From: Arthrobacter sp. SW1 | Lineage (GTDB): Bacteria; Actinomycetota; Actinomycetes; Actinomycetales; Micrococcaceae | Reading direction: 5' to 3' | Assembly (NCBI RefSeq): GCF_001766675.1 | Contig: NZ_MJLT01000001.1 | Span: 558,001-622,000, forward strand | DNA length: 64,000 nucleotides | Part shown: positions 34,286-43,949 of the stretch, one piece after another | Layout of the letters: the number at the start of each line of letters is the position of its first letter | How positions within the stretch are numbered: position 1 is the stretch's first letter | Made by a program: the position numbers and the translations under genes | The notes under the pieces: model-generated | What the model was told of the DNA's origin: nothing | What the model saw: only the letters and a program-made list of their open reading frames with translations | Databases searched by the model: none

Positions 34286-37200
34286 CTACTCCGATTCCTG
34301 TTTCGCGGCCGGAGCCTGCTGCACGTCCTGCACCGCGCCGGTGCCCGCATCCTCGGCATCCGCTTCCTCGACGCCCTCCGCGGGTGCCGTGGCTTCCACG
34401 TGACCGGCTGCCGGTTCTCCTGCGAGATCCTGCCCGCCGCCCCTGCTGGCCGGAGCCGACAAGTCGTCAGCGTGAAGGTCGAGGAAACCCTGTTCAGCAT
34501 CCTGGTACGGCTTGTGTACCGGCTTTTCCAGGCCAAGGTAGGCGCCGATGCGGTCGGCGCAGGAGGAGGGATCCGTGAAGACCTCGATCGTCCACAAGGA
34601 CATGTAGCGCCATCCCAGGCGCTCGAGGAGCTGCGGCCGGAGACGGCTGCGTTCCCGGACGCTCATGCGCCGGTACCGCTCCGTCCCATCGGATTCGATG
34701 GCCACAGGGGTAGGAAGCTCGCTGTCGTCCCGGCCGATGGTGTGCACCGGATCGGCGGCAGCAGCGATGTCCAGGGCGCCGTCATAGTGGTGCCATACCC
34801 TGGCGCCGCGGGCGCGCAGGCGCTCGCCAAGGTCGGCGACGAGCGGATCTTCCCCGAGCGCGCGTTCGCTCGCGGCAGCCCGGATCGCCGGCGTGCCAAG
34901 GCTCGAGTTGCCCGAGAGCTCCCGGTCCAGCAATTCATAGAAGTCCACTGCCCCATGGGACAGCCGGTCCAAATCAAGGTCTTCCGGGCGGAAGCAGCTC
35001 AGCACGTGCAACGACCGCCGCGAACGGGTCATGGCCAGGGCAAACTTGTTCCGCCCGCCTTCCACCGAAAGCGGTCCGAAGCTATGGAGGGCCCTGCCAT
35101 GGGGAGTGCGGCCGTACCCGAGCGAGAAGATCACGTGGTCCCGGACCAGTCCTTGGGCGCGTTCAAGATCGACCACGCGGAAGGACTCCGGCCCGCCGGC
35201 GAAGAATCCGGCGAGCAGCGGGTAGTTCGGCAGCTGGAGGCGGATTGCTTCGCCGATCCGGGCCGCGTGGCGCAAGCTGGCCGTCACCACAGCCAAGGAG
35301 GTCCGCGGGCGCAGGCTGGCATGCTCGAATACCAGGTCCACCACACGGTTGACCTCGGCGGCGACGGACTCCACCCCTTCGTGGTCCGAACTCGGAAGCC
35401 CCGTCCCGTCCGGGATGTACTCCACCAGGACGGAGCGGTCCAGGCCCGTGACCGACTGGCCGTCGGGCAGCCGGCGCAGGCCGCCGTCGTAATGGTTCTT
35501 GCTCAACTGCAGGACCAGGTCCTCGTCCACCGCACGGTAGATCCAGTTCAACTGCCAGGTAGGCAGCACGGCGGCGAGGGCGCTGAAGGCGCTCTCCACG
35601 GTTTCCTGGCCGTTGGTCCCCGGCATGCGGGGCTCGACGGCGACGCTGAAGCTGCGGGCGTTCCCGGTCTTCGGATCGCCAAAGGCAATGACCTGCTTGG
35701 CACGTGCGATTGCCGGAAGCGCCGCCTGCAGCGAGGTGGACGCAGCGTCCAGGATGACGACGGCGTCAAAGGACTGCTCTGCGGGCAGCAACCCGGTCAG
35801 CAGGTGCGGGCTAAGGGACCAGACCGGGACGAGGAGCGGCACAAGGTCCGGTGCCTGGGCACTCAGGGCCGGCAGCGTGATGCGGCCGTCCTTGATGAGG
35901 TTCTTGAGAAGCTCTGCCTGGCGCGGCTGTTCAGCAATACCCGCGCGCCACCGCTCGGCCAGTTGCCAGCGCAGGCGGGCGGCACCACTGGCCACATGGG
36001 CGTGATCGGCCAGGCGGTATTCGGCCTCGAGCTTCCGCAGGGACTCGCCGTCGGACATCGCCAGGTAGTCGTCGCCGCTGATCATCGCTTCCAGGGCGGA
36101 CTGCCACCAGGCCAGGTCCAGCTCGGCGGCGACGGAGCCGGCAGGGACTTCCCGCTCGGCGAGGTCGGCCAGCAGCTCACCGAGTCCGTGCTCGCGCATT
36201 TCCTCGATGAGGAGCGTACGCTCCGGAAGGGTCTCCAGGGTTTCGGTATCGGCAACGAGGGATTCGAGCCGCGCCATGAGCTGCTCATAGGGAGTCTCAT
36301 GGAGCTTGCCGCCGTCGCGCGTGTGCTTCAGGCAAGCTCCGAGGCGGCTGAGCTCGCGGTCCAGTTCGCGGTATTCGCTTCCGAGTTCGGCCAGGCCCGA
36401 AGGTACCGCAGGGTGGCGCTGGCTCGTGGCATAGTCCGCCCACAAGGTGCGCTGTTCCTGCACCAGGACCAGCGAGCTGTGGAGGTCTGCGATGTGCACG
36501 CCGGGCCTGACATACTCCTTGGCCACCCGGCGCAGGCGCGAACGCTGCATGGACGGCATCTCGATCCCGCGCTCACGCCGCCACGCGGAGGAAGCCGTGG
36601 CCGAGATGAGGTCGTGGACCGGGCGGTCGAAAATATCCGGGGTGAACTTATCCAGGCTCTCGCGGACCGCCATGAGCAGTTCGAGCTGGGCGCCCCATTC
36701 GGCGAAGGTCGTGCCGAGCCTGATTTCCGAGTGCCCCGCGAGTTCCACCATGCGTTCGCGGAGAACGGGCAGTTGCGTGTGGGCGGCACGGGCCAGTTCC
36801 TGGGCTTCCTCGGTTTCCTTCCGGGTCACCAGGCGGGCTCCATACCAGGGGCTGCTGACCGCAGCCTTGCTGAAGCTGCCCAGCTCGGCGGCCCGGCGCA
36901 GCCGGCCGGCCAGCTCCTCACGGTCCTTGATGTTGTCCAGGACGCTGCGCTTGAGCCGGACAGTGGTGGACGGCGCAGGCTGGATCGCCGTCAGCTCGGC
37001 GAGCGACTGCATGGCCTGGTAGGGCGAGCAGCCCCACCGTTCACGGACGTTGTGCAGGGATGCGACGTGGTCCATGAGGGCGTGCCGGTGTTCCACCAGC
37101 GTCTTGTGGAGGTTGGCCAGCTGCGGTTCAAGGGACTTCTCGTTGCGGATGATCGCGCTGACGAGCTGCGTCTTGAGCTGCTGGGCGGAGACCCCGTTCC

Positions 37201-38296
37201 CCGGACGGAACAGCAGGGTGTCCAGGCCCAGGGATTCCATTCCGGAGGCGAGGGCGTTGAGACTGGTGCGCCGCTCCCCTACGACGAGGACGGACTTGCC
37301 TTCGGCAACCAGGGCACCGATGGTGTTGATCGCCGTCTGGGTCTGGCCGCTGCCCGGCGGCGTGCTGACCACCAGGGAGTCCCCGGCACGGGCGGCATCC
37401 ACCACGTACTGCTGGTCGGTATCGGCGTCGACCAGGAGCAGTTCCTCGGCAGGATCGCGATCGTCCAGCCCCGGGAAACGCCCGGCCTGGATCGGCGCGG
37501 GTTCGACGTCCCCGCCGTTGGCCTTCTCAACAAGCGAGGCCACAACAGCGTTGCCCTGGTTGATCCAGGGGTCGTCGAGGTTGCCGGAAAGGTCTGCGAG
37601 GGTGGTCACCAGCAGGTTCGGCGACACCTCCGCCCCGTGGATCGGTTTGACGAGGGTTCCGATCCGGTCCAGAACCGGCAGCGGGTCCAAGCGGGCCGTG
37701 CTGTAGGCCATGCGCCCCACGGCATTGGCGTCGAACACGATCCCGTGGACGGTCTTCAAGTGCCGGACCAACGCGGGGTTGATGGTGGCCTGCTCGGTGA
37801 GCTGGAGTTCGTAATCGTCTTCGCCCGGGCGGGCGGTCAGCGAAATGCCCGCGAGCATCACCGGCGCGGAGACCCGCTGCGGCTTGCCGCCCACGGCGGA
37901 GGTCCAGACGACGGTGCCACAGGCAAGATAGCCTGCGTCAACACCGCGGTCATTGGAAAGCTCGAAGATCTTGGAGCGAAGGTTGCGTGCGGCCCGTGCT
38001 GCCACCAGGTACTGCTGGCGGTCCCTGATCAGGGTGGAGAGCCTCGTCCGGCGCCCGGCGAGGAGCTGGGCGAGACCGGAGGGGTGGCCGCTGCTGAGGT
38101 CGATCGATCCTTCAGGCGTCTTAACGAAGCGCAGCATGGTGTCCGCGCCCGTCACCGATTTCAGCCCGGAGAGCCATTTCCTGAGCTCTGCGGAGCTCTC
38201 TTCCTGGCTTTGACCTACAGACACCGCTGCCTTCTTTTCTGTGCTGGCTTGAGACGATTTTGTGCCATCTCGAGACGACTTGGACCAAATCGGCAT
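34286..38296 (-). CDS. Large degenerate SF1 helicase with C-terminal Vsr-like nuclease domain
   Basis: A 1336-residue protein with a DNA2/NAM7-like SF1 helicase layout, but altered catalytic motifs. Walker A is TPPGSGQTQT with Gln318 in place of the lysine; motif II is VVILDAAS (residues 847-853) with Ala851 replacing the glutamate; motif III is GDPKT; motif VI is ALAMTRSRRSLHV with arginines kept. After about residue 1155 comes a Vsr-like PD-(D/E)XK nuclease domain (MTES_1575 type): GALD (Asp1176), AIESDG (Glu1201, Asp1203) and VRERSRLR...LGWR, which looks intact. ATPase activity is doubtful, nuclease activity plausible. ATG 38296 is the likely start. Followed by the 97-residue gene. Confidence 0.8.
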   Translation of the reverse strand: MPIWSKSSRDGTKSSQASTEKKAAVSVGQSQEESSAELRKWLSGLKSVTGADTMLRFVKTPEGSIDLSSGHPSGLAQLLAGRRTRLSTLIRDRQQYLVAARAARNLRSKIFELSNDRGVDAGYLACGTVVWTSAVGGKPQRVSAPVMLAGISLTARPGEDDYELQLTEQATINPALVRHLKTVHGIVFDANAVGRMAYSTARLDPLPVLDRIGTLVKPIHGAEVSPNLLVTTLADLSGNLDDPWINQGNAVVASLVEKANGGDVEPAPIQAGRFPGLDDRDPAEELLLVDADTDQQYVVDAARAGDSLVVSTPPGSGQTQTAINTIGALVAEGKSVLVVGERRTSLNALASGMESLGLDTLLFRPGNGVSAQQLKTQLVSAIIRNEKSLEPQLANLHKTLVEHRHALMDHVASLHNVRERWGCSPYQAMQSLAELTAIQPAPSTTVRLKRSVLDNIKDREELAGRLRRAAELGSFSKAAVSSPWYGARLVTRKETEEAQELARAAHTQLPVLRERMVELAGHSEIRLGTTFAEWGAQLELLMAVRESLDKFTPDIFDRPVHDLISATASSAWRRERGIEMPSMQRSRLRRVAKEYVRPGVHIADLHSSLVLVQEQRTLWADYATSQRHPAVPSGLAELGSEYRELDRELSRLGACLKHTRDGGKLHETPYEQLMARLESLVADTETLETLPERTLLIEEMREHGLGELLADLAEREVPAGSVAAELDLAWWQSALEAMISGDDYLAMSDGESLRKLEAEYRLADHAHVASGAARLRWQLAERWRAGIAEQPRQAELLKNLIKDGRITLPALSAQAPDLVPLLVPVWSLSPHLLTGLLPAEQSFDAVVILDAASTSLQAALPAIARAKQVIAFGDPKTGNARSFSVAVEPRMPGTNGQETVESAFSALAAVLPTWQLNWIYRAVDEDLVLQLSKNHYDGGLRRLPDGQSVTGLDRSVLVEYIPDGTGLPSSDHEGVESVAAEVNRVVDLVFEHASLRPRTSLAVVTASLRHAARIGEAIRLQLPNYPLLAGFFAGGPESFRVVDLERAQGLVRDHVIFSLGYGRTPHGRALHSFGPLSVEGGRNKFALAMTRSRRSLHVLSCFRPEDLDLDRLSHGAVDFYELLDRELSGNSSLGTPAIRAAASERALGEDPLVADLGERLRARGARVWHHYDGALDIAAAADPVHTIGRDDSELPTPVAIESDGTERYRRMSVRERSRLRPQLLERLGWRYMSLWTIEVFTDPSSCADRIGAYLGLEKPVHKPYQDAEQGFLDLHADDLSAPASRGGGQDLAGEPAAGHVEATAPAEGVEEADAEDAGTGAVQDVQQAPAAKQESE

Positions 38297-38397
38297 ACTT
38301 TCGAGGGTAGCCGGAAACGGCCGGACCTGACGTCCCGCAACACTGGCCACCGGCCAAATTCCCCGCGATTTCGCAGTCTTTGCGGCCGGGAAAGCCA

Positions 38398-38430
38398 AAT
38401 GGCCGGCCTCTGTTGAAGAGGCCGGCCATT
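38398..38430 (-). terminator. Terminator downstream of guaA
   Basis: AATGGCCGGCCTCT pairs perfectly with AGAGGCCGGCCATT around a five-base loop, followed on the minus strand by TTTGGCTTT. It sits eight bases past the guaA stop. Confidence 0.8.
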
Positions 38431-38437
38431 CAAGACT

Positions 38438-40027
38438 TTATTCCCACTCGATGGTTCCCGGCGGCTTGCTGGTCACGTCGAGCACAACGCGGTTGACACC
38501 GTCCACCTCATTGGTGATGCGGTTCGAAATACGGGCCAGGAGCTCGTACGGCAGGCGCGACCAGTCGGCGGTCATGGCGTCCTCGGAGGACACCGGACGC
38601 AGCACGATCGGGTGGCCGTAGGTGCGGCCGTCGCCCTGGACGCCCACGCTGCGGACGTCCGCCAGCAGCACGACCGGCATCTGCCACACCTCGTTGTCGA
38701 GGCCGGCAGCGGTCAGTTCAGCGCGGGCGATGGCGTCGGCCTTGCGGAGCAGGTCAAGGCGTTCCTTGGTGACTTCGCCGACGATGCGGATGCCGAGGCC
38801 GGGGCCCGGGAAGGGCTGGCGGCCGACGATTTCCTGGGGCAGGCCGAGCTGGGCGCCGACGGCGCGGACCTCGTCCTTGAACAGGGCGCGGAGCGGCTCG
38901 ACCAGTTCGAACTGCAGGTCCTCGGGCAGGCCGCCGACATTGTGGTGGCTCTTGATGTTCGCTGCGCCTTCGCCGCCGCCGGATTCGACGACGTCCGGGT
39001 ACAAGGTGCCCTGGACGAGGAACTTGATGCTCTCGCCTTCGGACGCTGCCTGGGCGATGATGGCGCGCTCGGCTTCTTCGAAAGCGCGGATGAATTCGCG
39101 GCCGATGATCTTGCGCTTGGTCTCGGGGTCGCTGACGCCGGCCAGGGCGTTGAGGAAGCGCTCCTGTTCGTTGGCGACGTAGAGGTTCACGCCGGTTGCG
39201 GCAACGAAGTCGCGCTCCACCTGTTCGGCTTCGCCTTCGCGCAGCAGGCCGTGGTCCACGAACACACAGGTGAGCTGATCGCCCACCGCGCGCTGCACCA
39301 GTGCGGCGGCCACGGCGGAGTCAACGCCGCCGGAAAGGCCACAGATGACCTTGGAATCGCCGATCTGCCGGCGGATGCGTTCCACCTGCTCCTCGACGAT
39401 GTTGCCGGTGGTCCAGTTGGGCTCCAGCTTGGCGCCCTTGAAGAGGAAGTTTTCCAGCACCTGCTGGCCGTACGCGGAGTGCTTGACCTCGGGGTGCCAC
39501 TGCACACCGTAGAGGCACTTTTCCTCGTTGGCGAAGGCAGCGACGGGGGCGCCGGCGGTGGTGGCGAGGACTTCGAAGCCTTCCGGGGCCTCGTGCACGG
39601 AGTCGCCGTGGCTCATCCAGGTGTTCTGGGATTCCGGCATGCCTTCGAGGATGGAGCGCGCGGCACCGACGGTGGTGGCCTCCGTGGCTCCGTATTCCCG
39701 CAGGCCGGTCTGGGCTACCTTGCCACCCAGGGCGTTGGCCATGGCCTGGAAGCCGTAGCAGATGCCGAAGACCGGAACACCGGCTTCGAACAAGTCGGCT
39801 CCGACGCTGGGAGCACCCTCGGCGTACACGCTGGAGGGGCCGCCGGAAAGGATGATCGCTGCCGGGTTCTTGGCCAGGAGCTGCTCGGTGGTGAAGGTGT
39901 GCGGAACGATTTCCGAATACACGTTTGCTTCACGGACGCGGCGGGCAATCAGCTGCGCGTACTGGGCACCGTAATCAACAACCAGCACCGGCTTCTGGGA
40001 AGTCTGGGGCGCGGTGGGAGTAGTCAC
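38438..40027 (-). CDS. guaA: GMP synthase (glutamine-hydrolysing)
   Basis: A 529-residue enzyme making GMP from XMP. The class I glutaminase domain has SGGPSSVY and catalytic Cys90 in FGICYGFQ, with His/Glu in QWHPEV. The ATP pyrophosphatase P-loop is [12 protein letters not shown], and the C-terminal dimerisation domain ends [16 protein letters not shown] 40027 gives the family N-terminus. guaB and guaB3 lie 4-9 kb away. Confidence 0.96.
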   Translation of the reverse strand: MTTPTAPQTSQKPVLVVDYGAQYAQLIARRVREANVYSEIVPHTFTTEQLLAKNPAAIILSGGPSSVYAEGAPSVGADLFEAGVPVFGICYGFQAMANALGGKVAQTGLREYGATEATTVGAARSILEGMPESQNTWMSHGDSVHEAPEGFEVLATTAGAPVAAFANEEKCLYGVQWHPEVKHSAYGQQVLENFLFKGAKLEPNWTTGNIVEEQVERIRRQIGDSKVICGLSGGVDSAVAAALVQRAVGDQLTCVFVDHGLLREGEAEQVERDFVAATGVNLYVANEQERFLNALAGVSDPETKRKIIGREFIRAFEEAERAIIAQAASEGESIKFLVQGTLYPDVVESGGGEGAANIKSHHNVGGLPEDLQFELVEPLRALFKDEVRAVGAQLGLPQEIVGRQPFPGPGLGIRIVGEVTKERLDLLRKADAIARAELTAAGLDNEVWQMPVVLLADVRSVGVQGDGRTYGHPIVLRPVSSEDAMTADWSRLPYELLARISNRITNEVDGVNRVVLDVTSKPPGTIEWE

Positions 40028-40125
40028 CAGAACAGCCTACTTTGCCGGGCCGCCCCGGTGCATCTCCGGAACGGCCCCGGCACCGCAAAACCGGCCGGAC
40101 GTCGGGAATCTCACATGGAGGGAGC

Positions 40126-40635
40126 TCAGTAGCGTTTGGAAGCCTGCGGGTTGGCGGCCAGTTCGGCCTCGACCTCGGCGTGGAACTTCTTCTCGACGAT
40201 GAAGGACATCAGCGGCACCACGCCGCCCAGGGCCAGCAGGACGAACTTGGTGAAAGGCCAGCGCATGAGTGACCAGAGGCGGAAGTTGGAGATCAGGTAG
40301 ACCACGTACATCCAGCCGTGGACGATCAGCACGGTCACGGACAGGTTGACGCCGCCGATCACGCCCTTGGGCTCCGAACCGGCCAGGCCGAAGCCGAAGG
40401 GCTGCCCGGTCAGTGCGTTGGTGCCGCCGGCGTAGAGGGAGACGCCGAAACCGTAGCGGGCGATCAGTTCAACGCACAGCAGCAGGAGCATGATGCCGGT
40501 CAGGTACGCCATCACCTTGTAGAACTTCAGCGCGGAGCGGATCTGCGCCTCGGTCCCGCCGAAGCGGCGCTTCTTCGCGGCGGGCCGTGGGGCGCCGGAA
40601 GATTCGGAGGGGACTGCCGGTTTGGGATCGATCAT
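40126..40635 (-). CDS. DUF3817 domain membrane protein
   Basis: A 169-residue protein with three membrane helices after a charged N-terminus. ALKFYKVMAYLTGIMLLLLC opens the domain, with the later VHGWMYVVYL and LGGVVPLMSFIVEKKFH. DUF3817 proteins are widespread in actinobacteria, function unknown. The start overlaps the SURF1 stop by four bases (ATGA). Confidence 0.88.
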   Translation of the reverse strand: MIDPKPAVPSESSGAPRPAAKKRRFGGTEAQIRSALKFYKVMAYLTGIMLLLLCVELIARYGFGVSLYAGGTNALTGQPFGFGLAGSEPKGVIGGVNLSVTVLIVHGWMYVVYLISNFRLWSLMRWPFTKFVLLALGGVVPLMSFIVEKKFHAEVEAELAANPQASKRY

Positions 40636-41483
40636 GGCTGCACCTTTTGTTCTGGATCGCGCTGTTCGGAATCATTTGCTGCTGGCGTTGTATCGCCCGG
40701 GAGGTCGTCGTCCGGAATCTCTTCTTCAAGTTCGCGGCGGTAGTCGTCTGCCACCAGGCGCCACCAGATGTAGAGCGCGAAGCCGGCGAAGACCACCCAT
40801 TCCACCGAGTAGAAGAGGTTCAGCCAGTTGATTTGCTGGGCCGGCGGCTGTGCCGGAATGTCGAGCGCCACCATGTCCGCAGGCATGTCGACCGCTTTCC
40901 CGCCGACGCTCTCCGAGCTGGCGGCGACGAACCCCGGGTAGCTGGACACTTCCCAGCGGTTGATGAGTTCGGCGACCGATACCGCGGACGCGCGCCCCGC
41001 ACCGGCGTCGACGTTTGGCAGCGGCGCTTCAGAGGGAAGCAGCCGTCCGGTCAGCGCAATGGTGCCCGACGGCGGCGGGCCGGCGTGGCCGGGCTCGGCC
41101 ACCCAGGCGCGGGCTACCGGGATCCAGGTCTTCGCGGAGGCACCGGCACCGCGGAGGGCGGGAGCGCCGTCGACGGCGAACGCCGAGACGACCCAATAGC
41201 CTTTCCTGCCGTCGTTGAGGCGGTCTGCGACCAGGACCTGTTTGGCGGGATCGTAGCTGCCGCTCGCGGTAACCATCTGGTCGGCGACAGAGCCGGGGAA
41301 GAACGTGCCGGGCTGCAGCACGCTGGTCAACGGCCGCGGATCCTCAATCTGCGGAGCGACCGGAACCTCGCTCTGGGTGGATCGTCCGAACTGCCATTGG
41401 CTCAGCAGGACGAACACCCCGGAGAGCAGGAGCGCAAAGACGAGCCCTGCGATCCAGCGGGGTTTCAGGGCGGTTTTCAACAC
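40632..41483 (-). CDS. SURF1 family protein (cytochrome oxidase assembly)
   Basis: A 283-residue SURF1-like protein with two membrane helices (about residues 10-30 and 228-248) enclosing an extracytoplasmic domain. Seen: WIAGLVFALLLSGVFVLLSQWQFGR, GYWVVSAF, and NLFYSVEWVVFAGFALYIWWRLV. It assists cytochrome c oxidase assembly. The start is uncertain: GTG 41483 or TTG 41480. Confidence 0.85.
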   Translation of the reverse strand: MLKTALKPRWIAGLVFALLLSGVFVLLSQWQFGRSTQSEVPVAPQIEDPRPLTSVLQPGTFFPGSVADQMVTASGSYDPAKQVLVADRLNDGRKGYWVVSAFAVDGAPALRGAGASAKTWIPVARAWVAEPGHAGPPPSGTIALTGRLLPSEAPLPNVDAGAGRASAVSVAELINRWEVSSYPGFVAASSESVGGKAVDMPADMVALDIPAQPPAQQINWLNLFYSVEWVVFAGFALYIWWRLVADDYRRELEEEIPDDDLPGDTTPAANDSEQRDPEQKVQP

Positions 41484-41519
41484 CCCTTAACCGTACTTCG
41501 TCAGCCTGTAGAACAACTA

Positions 41520-41553
41520 AACGGGCCCCGCTCCGAGGGCTGCGCGGCCCGTT
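41520..41553 (-). terminator. Terminator of the PTS IIA gene
   Basis: AACGGGCC (41520-41527) pairs with GGCCCGTT (41546-41553). On the minus strand it follows the gene's stop (overlapping it) and is trailed by TTTAGTTGTT. Confidence 0.6.
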
Positions 41554-42040
41554 AGTGGTCGAAGAACACCAGGCTGGAGTTGATCAGTTCGGCGATGACC
41601 TCGGGATCGTGGGCACGGCGCAGGGATTCACGGAAAGACTCCTTGGAGAGCGAGCGGGCCAGGGTGGCCAGCACCTCCAAGTGGTCGGAGAAGGAACTGG
41701 GCGGGGTGGCGATCAGCAGCACCAAGGTGGCGGGGCCGTCCGCCGCTCCGAAGTCGAGGGAATGCCCGAACTTGGTGACGCCCACGGCGATGGAAATCCG
41801 GGACACGAATTCGCTGCGGGCGTGCGGCAGCCCGATGCCGCCGGGCAGGCCCGTAGCCATTTGGTGCTCGCGGGCATTGACCTGGCGGAGGAAACCTTCG
41901 AGGTCCGTAATACGGCCGTGGGCGTGAAGGCGCTCGGCCAGCTGTGCGGCGGCTTCGCCCTTGTCCGCAGCTTCCATTTCCAGGATGACCAGGTCCGGTG
42001 TGGTCAGGTCCGCGTCATACCGGTCCAGTGTTTCCGCCAA
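41552..42040 (-). CDS. PTS sugar transporter subunit IIA (fructose/mannitol type)
   Basis: A 162-residue EIIA-Fru domain. Phospho-acceptor His73 lies in GGIGLPHARSEFV. No membrane EIIC or EIIB gene is adjacent, so this may be a stand-alone IIA, possibly regulatory. TTG 42040 has GAAGGGA eight bases upstream. Same strand as glpD, 53 bp away. Confidence 0.88.
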   Translation of the reverse strand: MAETLDRYDADLTTPDLVILEMEAADKGEAAAQLAERLHAHGRITDLEGFLRQVNAREHQMATGLPGGIGLPHARSEFVSRISIAVGVTKFGHSLDFGAADGPATLVLLIATPPSSFSDHLEVLATLARSLSKESFRESLRRAHDPEVIAELINSSLVFFDH

Positions 42041-42093
42041 AGTGGGTCCCTTCAGTGTTCGCTTCCCCGGGCACGGCCGGCCCGGCGCCGGAT

Positions 42094-43854
42094 TCAGCGC
42101 AGGGGAACGATGTCATCCACCCCCATGCGGGCAGCGTCCGCGGATTCGTCGTCGGGCTGTTGCTGGCTGAGCCGTTCCGCTTCGACGCGGGCAAGGTAGT
42201 GCTTGATTTCGCTGTCCCGCTGCGTGTCGCTCCAGCCGAGGATTTCTCCCATCAGCTTAGCGACTACCGGCACCGCGGACACTCCCCTGTCCCACGCTTC
42301 GATCGAAATGCGCGTGCGGCGGGTCAGGACATCGTGTACGTGCCTGGCCCCTTCGTGGGTGGTGGCATAGACGACCTCGGCGGCCAGGTAGTCGTCGGCG
42401 CCGGGCAGCGGCTCGGCGAGTTCGGGCATTTCCTTGATCAGCGCCAGGACATCCGCGGCCATGGAGCCGTACCTGTTGAGCAGGTGCTCCACCCGGGCGA
42501 CGTGCACGCCGGCTTCCTCGGCCAGGCGGGCACGGCGGTTCCAGGCTGCCTTGAAACCTTCTGCCCCGAGCAGCGGAATGGTCTCGGTGCAGCTGGCGGG
42601 AACGCGTTCGTCCATGGCCCGGGTGGCTTCGTCCACGGCGTCCTTGGCCATGACCCGGTACGTGGTGAACTTTCCGCCGGCCACCACCACCAGGCCCGGA
42701 ACGGGGTGGGCCACCACGTGTTCGCGGGACAGCTTGGCGGTGGAGTCGCTCTCGCCGGCCAGCAAGGGCCGCAAGCCCGCGTACACACCTTCGACGTCTT
42801 CCCGGGTGAGGGGCCGCTTCAGCACCTTGTTGACGTGTTCCAGGACGTAGTCGATGTCCTTCGACGACGCTGCCGGATGGGCCTTGTCCAGCTTCCAGTC
42901 GGTGTCCGTAGTGCCGATGATCCAGTGCCGTCCCCAAGGGATCACGAAGAGCACGGACTTTTCGGTGCGCAGGATCAGGCCCACCGTGGACTGGAAACGG
43001 TCCCTCGGCACCACCAGGTGGATGCCCTTGGACGCCCGCACCTTCAACTGGCCGCGGTCCGTCACCATGGCCTGTGTTTCGTCGGTCCACACACCGGTGG
43101 CGTTGACCACCTGCTTGGCCCGGATCTCGAAGGTGCTGCCGTCTTCCTGGTTTTCCACCTTCGCCCCGACCACCCGTTCGCCCTCGCGCAGGAAGGAGAC
43201 CACGCGCATGCGGTTCACGGCGTGCGCACCGTAGCGGGCCGCCGTCCTGACGACGTTGACCACCAGGCGGGCGTCGTCCACCTGGGCGTCGTAGTAGCGG
43301 ATGGAGCCGACGAAGGCATCGTTCTTCAGGCTCGGGGCCGCACGCAGGGTGCCCCGGCGGAAGAAGTGCTTGTGCCGCGGTACGCCGCGGCTATGTCCCG
43401 AAGTGAGGCCGAGGGTGTCGTAGAGGAAAATGCCCGCCCCGACATAGGGCCGTTCCCAGAAGCGGCGCGTGAGCGGGTACAGGAACGGTACGGGGCGGAC
43501 CAGATGCGGGGCGATCTGCTGGATCAGCAGGCCCCGTTCCTGCAGCGCTTCCTGGACCAGGGCGAAGTCGAGCATCTCAAGGTAGCGCAGCCCGCCATGG
43601 ATCAGCTTGGACGAGCGGGACGAGGTGCCGGACGCCCAGTCACGGGCCTCCACGATGCCGACGGAGAGGCCCCGCGTAACAGCGTCCAGGGCCGCACCCG
43701 CGCCGACCACGCCTCCGCCGACGATCAGGATGTCCAGCTCGTTGCCGGCCTCGGCCGTGCGCTTGAGCACCTCGATCGATTCGGCCCTTGCCTGCGGACT
43801 CAGCGCACCGTCCGGTGCGTTGAATGCCTGCGAACCACCTGCTGCCCTGCCCAT
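42094..43854 (-). CDS. glpD: Glycerol-3-phosphate dehydrogenase/oxidase
   Basis: A 586-residue FAD enzyme oxidising glycerol-3-phosphate to DHAP. The dinucleotide fold is LIVGGGVVGAGAALDA (GGGVVGAG at 46-53), followed by SSRSSKLIHGGLRYLE and ATGVWTDE. The C-terminal helical DAO_C domain is present. GGAGG lies six bases before ATG 43854. The glycerol channel and kinase are not in the window. Confidence 0.94.
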   Translation of the reverse strand: MGRAAGGSQAFNAPDGALSPQARAESIEVLKRTAEAGNELDILIVGGGVVGAGAALDAVTRGLSVGIVEARDWASGTSSRSSKLIHGGLRYLEMLDFALVQEALQERGLLIQQIAPHLVRPVPFLYPLTRRFWERPYVGAGIFLYDTLGLTSGHSRGVPRHKHFFRRGTLRAAPSLKNDAFVGSIRYYDAQVDDARLVVNVVRTAARYGAHAVNRMRVVSFLREGERVVGAKVENQEDGSTFEIRAKQVVNATGVWTDETQAMVTDRGQLKVRASKGIHLVVPRDRFQSTVGLILRTEKSVLFVIPWGRHWIIGTTDTDWKLDKAHPAASSKDIDYVLEHVNKVLKRPLTREDVEGVYAGLRPLLAGESDSTAKLSREHVVAHPVPGLVVVAGGKFTTYRVMAKDAVDEATRAMDERVPASCTETIPLLGAEGFKAAWNRRARLAEEAGVHVARVEHLLNRYGSMAADVLALIKEMPELAEPLPGADDYLAAEVVYATTHEGARHVHDVLTRRTRISIEAWDRGVSAVPVVAKLMGEILGWSDTQRDSEIKHYLARVEAERLSQQQPDDESADAARMGVDDIVPLR

Positions 43855-43949
43855 TGGACGCCTCCAATCGCGCGTTCACCCGTCGGTTCACCCCAGACTA
43901 CTTGCTGAGTCCGGGCTTGGGCAGGCTTTGGGGCAGGGCCGCGGCGGTG

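Noticed and set aside
33935..38416. A 1493-codon open frame on the plus strand
   Set aside because: It runs antisense to the pseudo-helicase gene. High GC keeps such frames open; its translation has no domain and no ribosome binding site.
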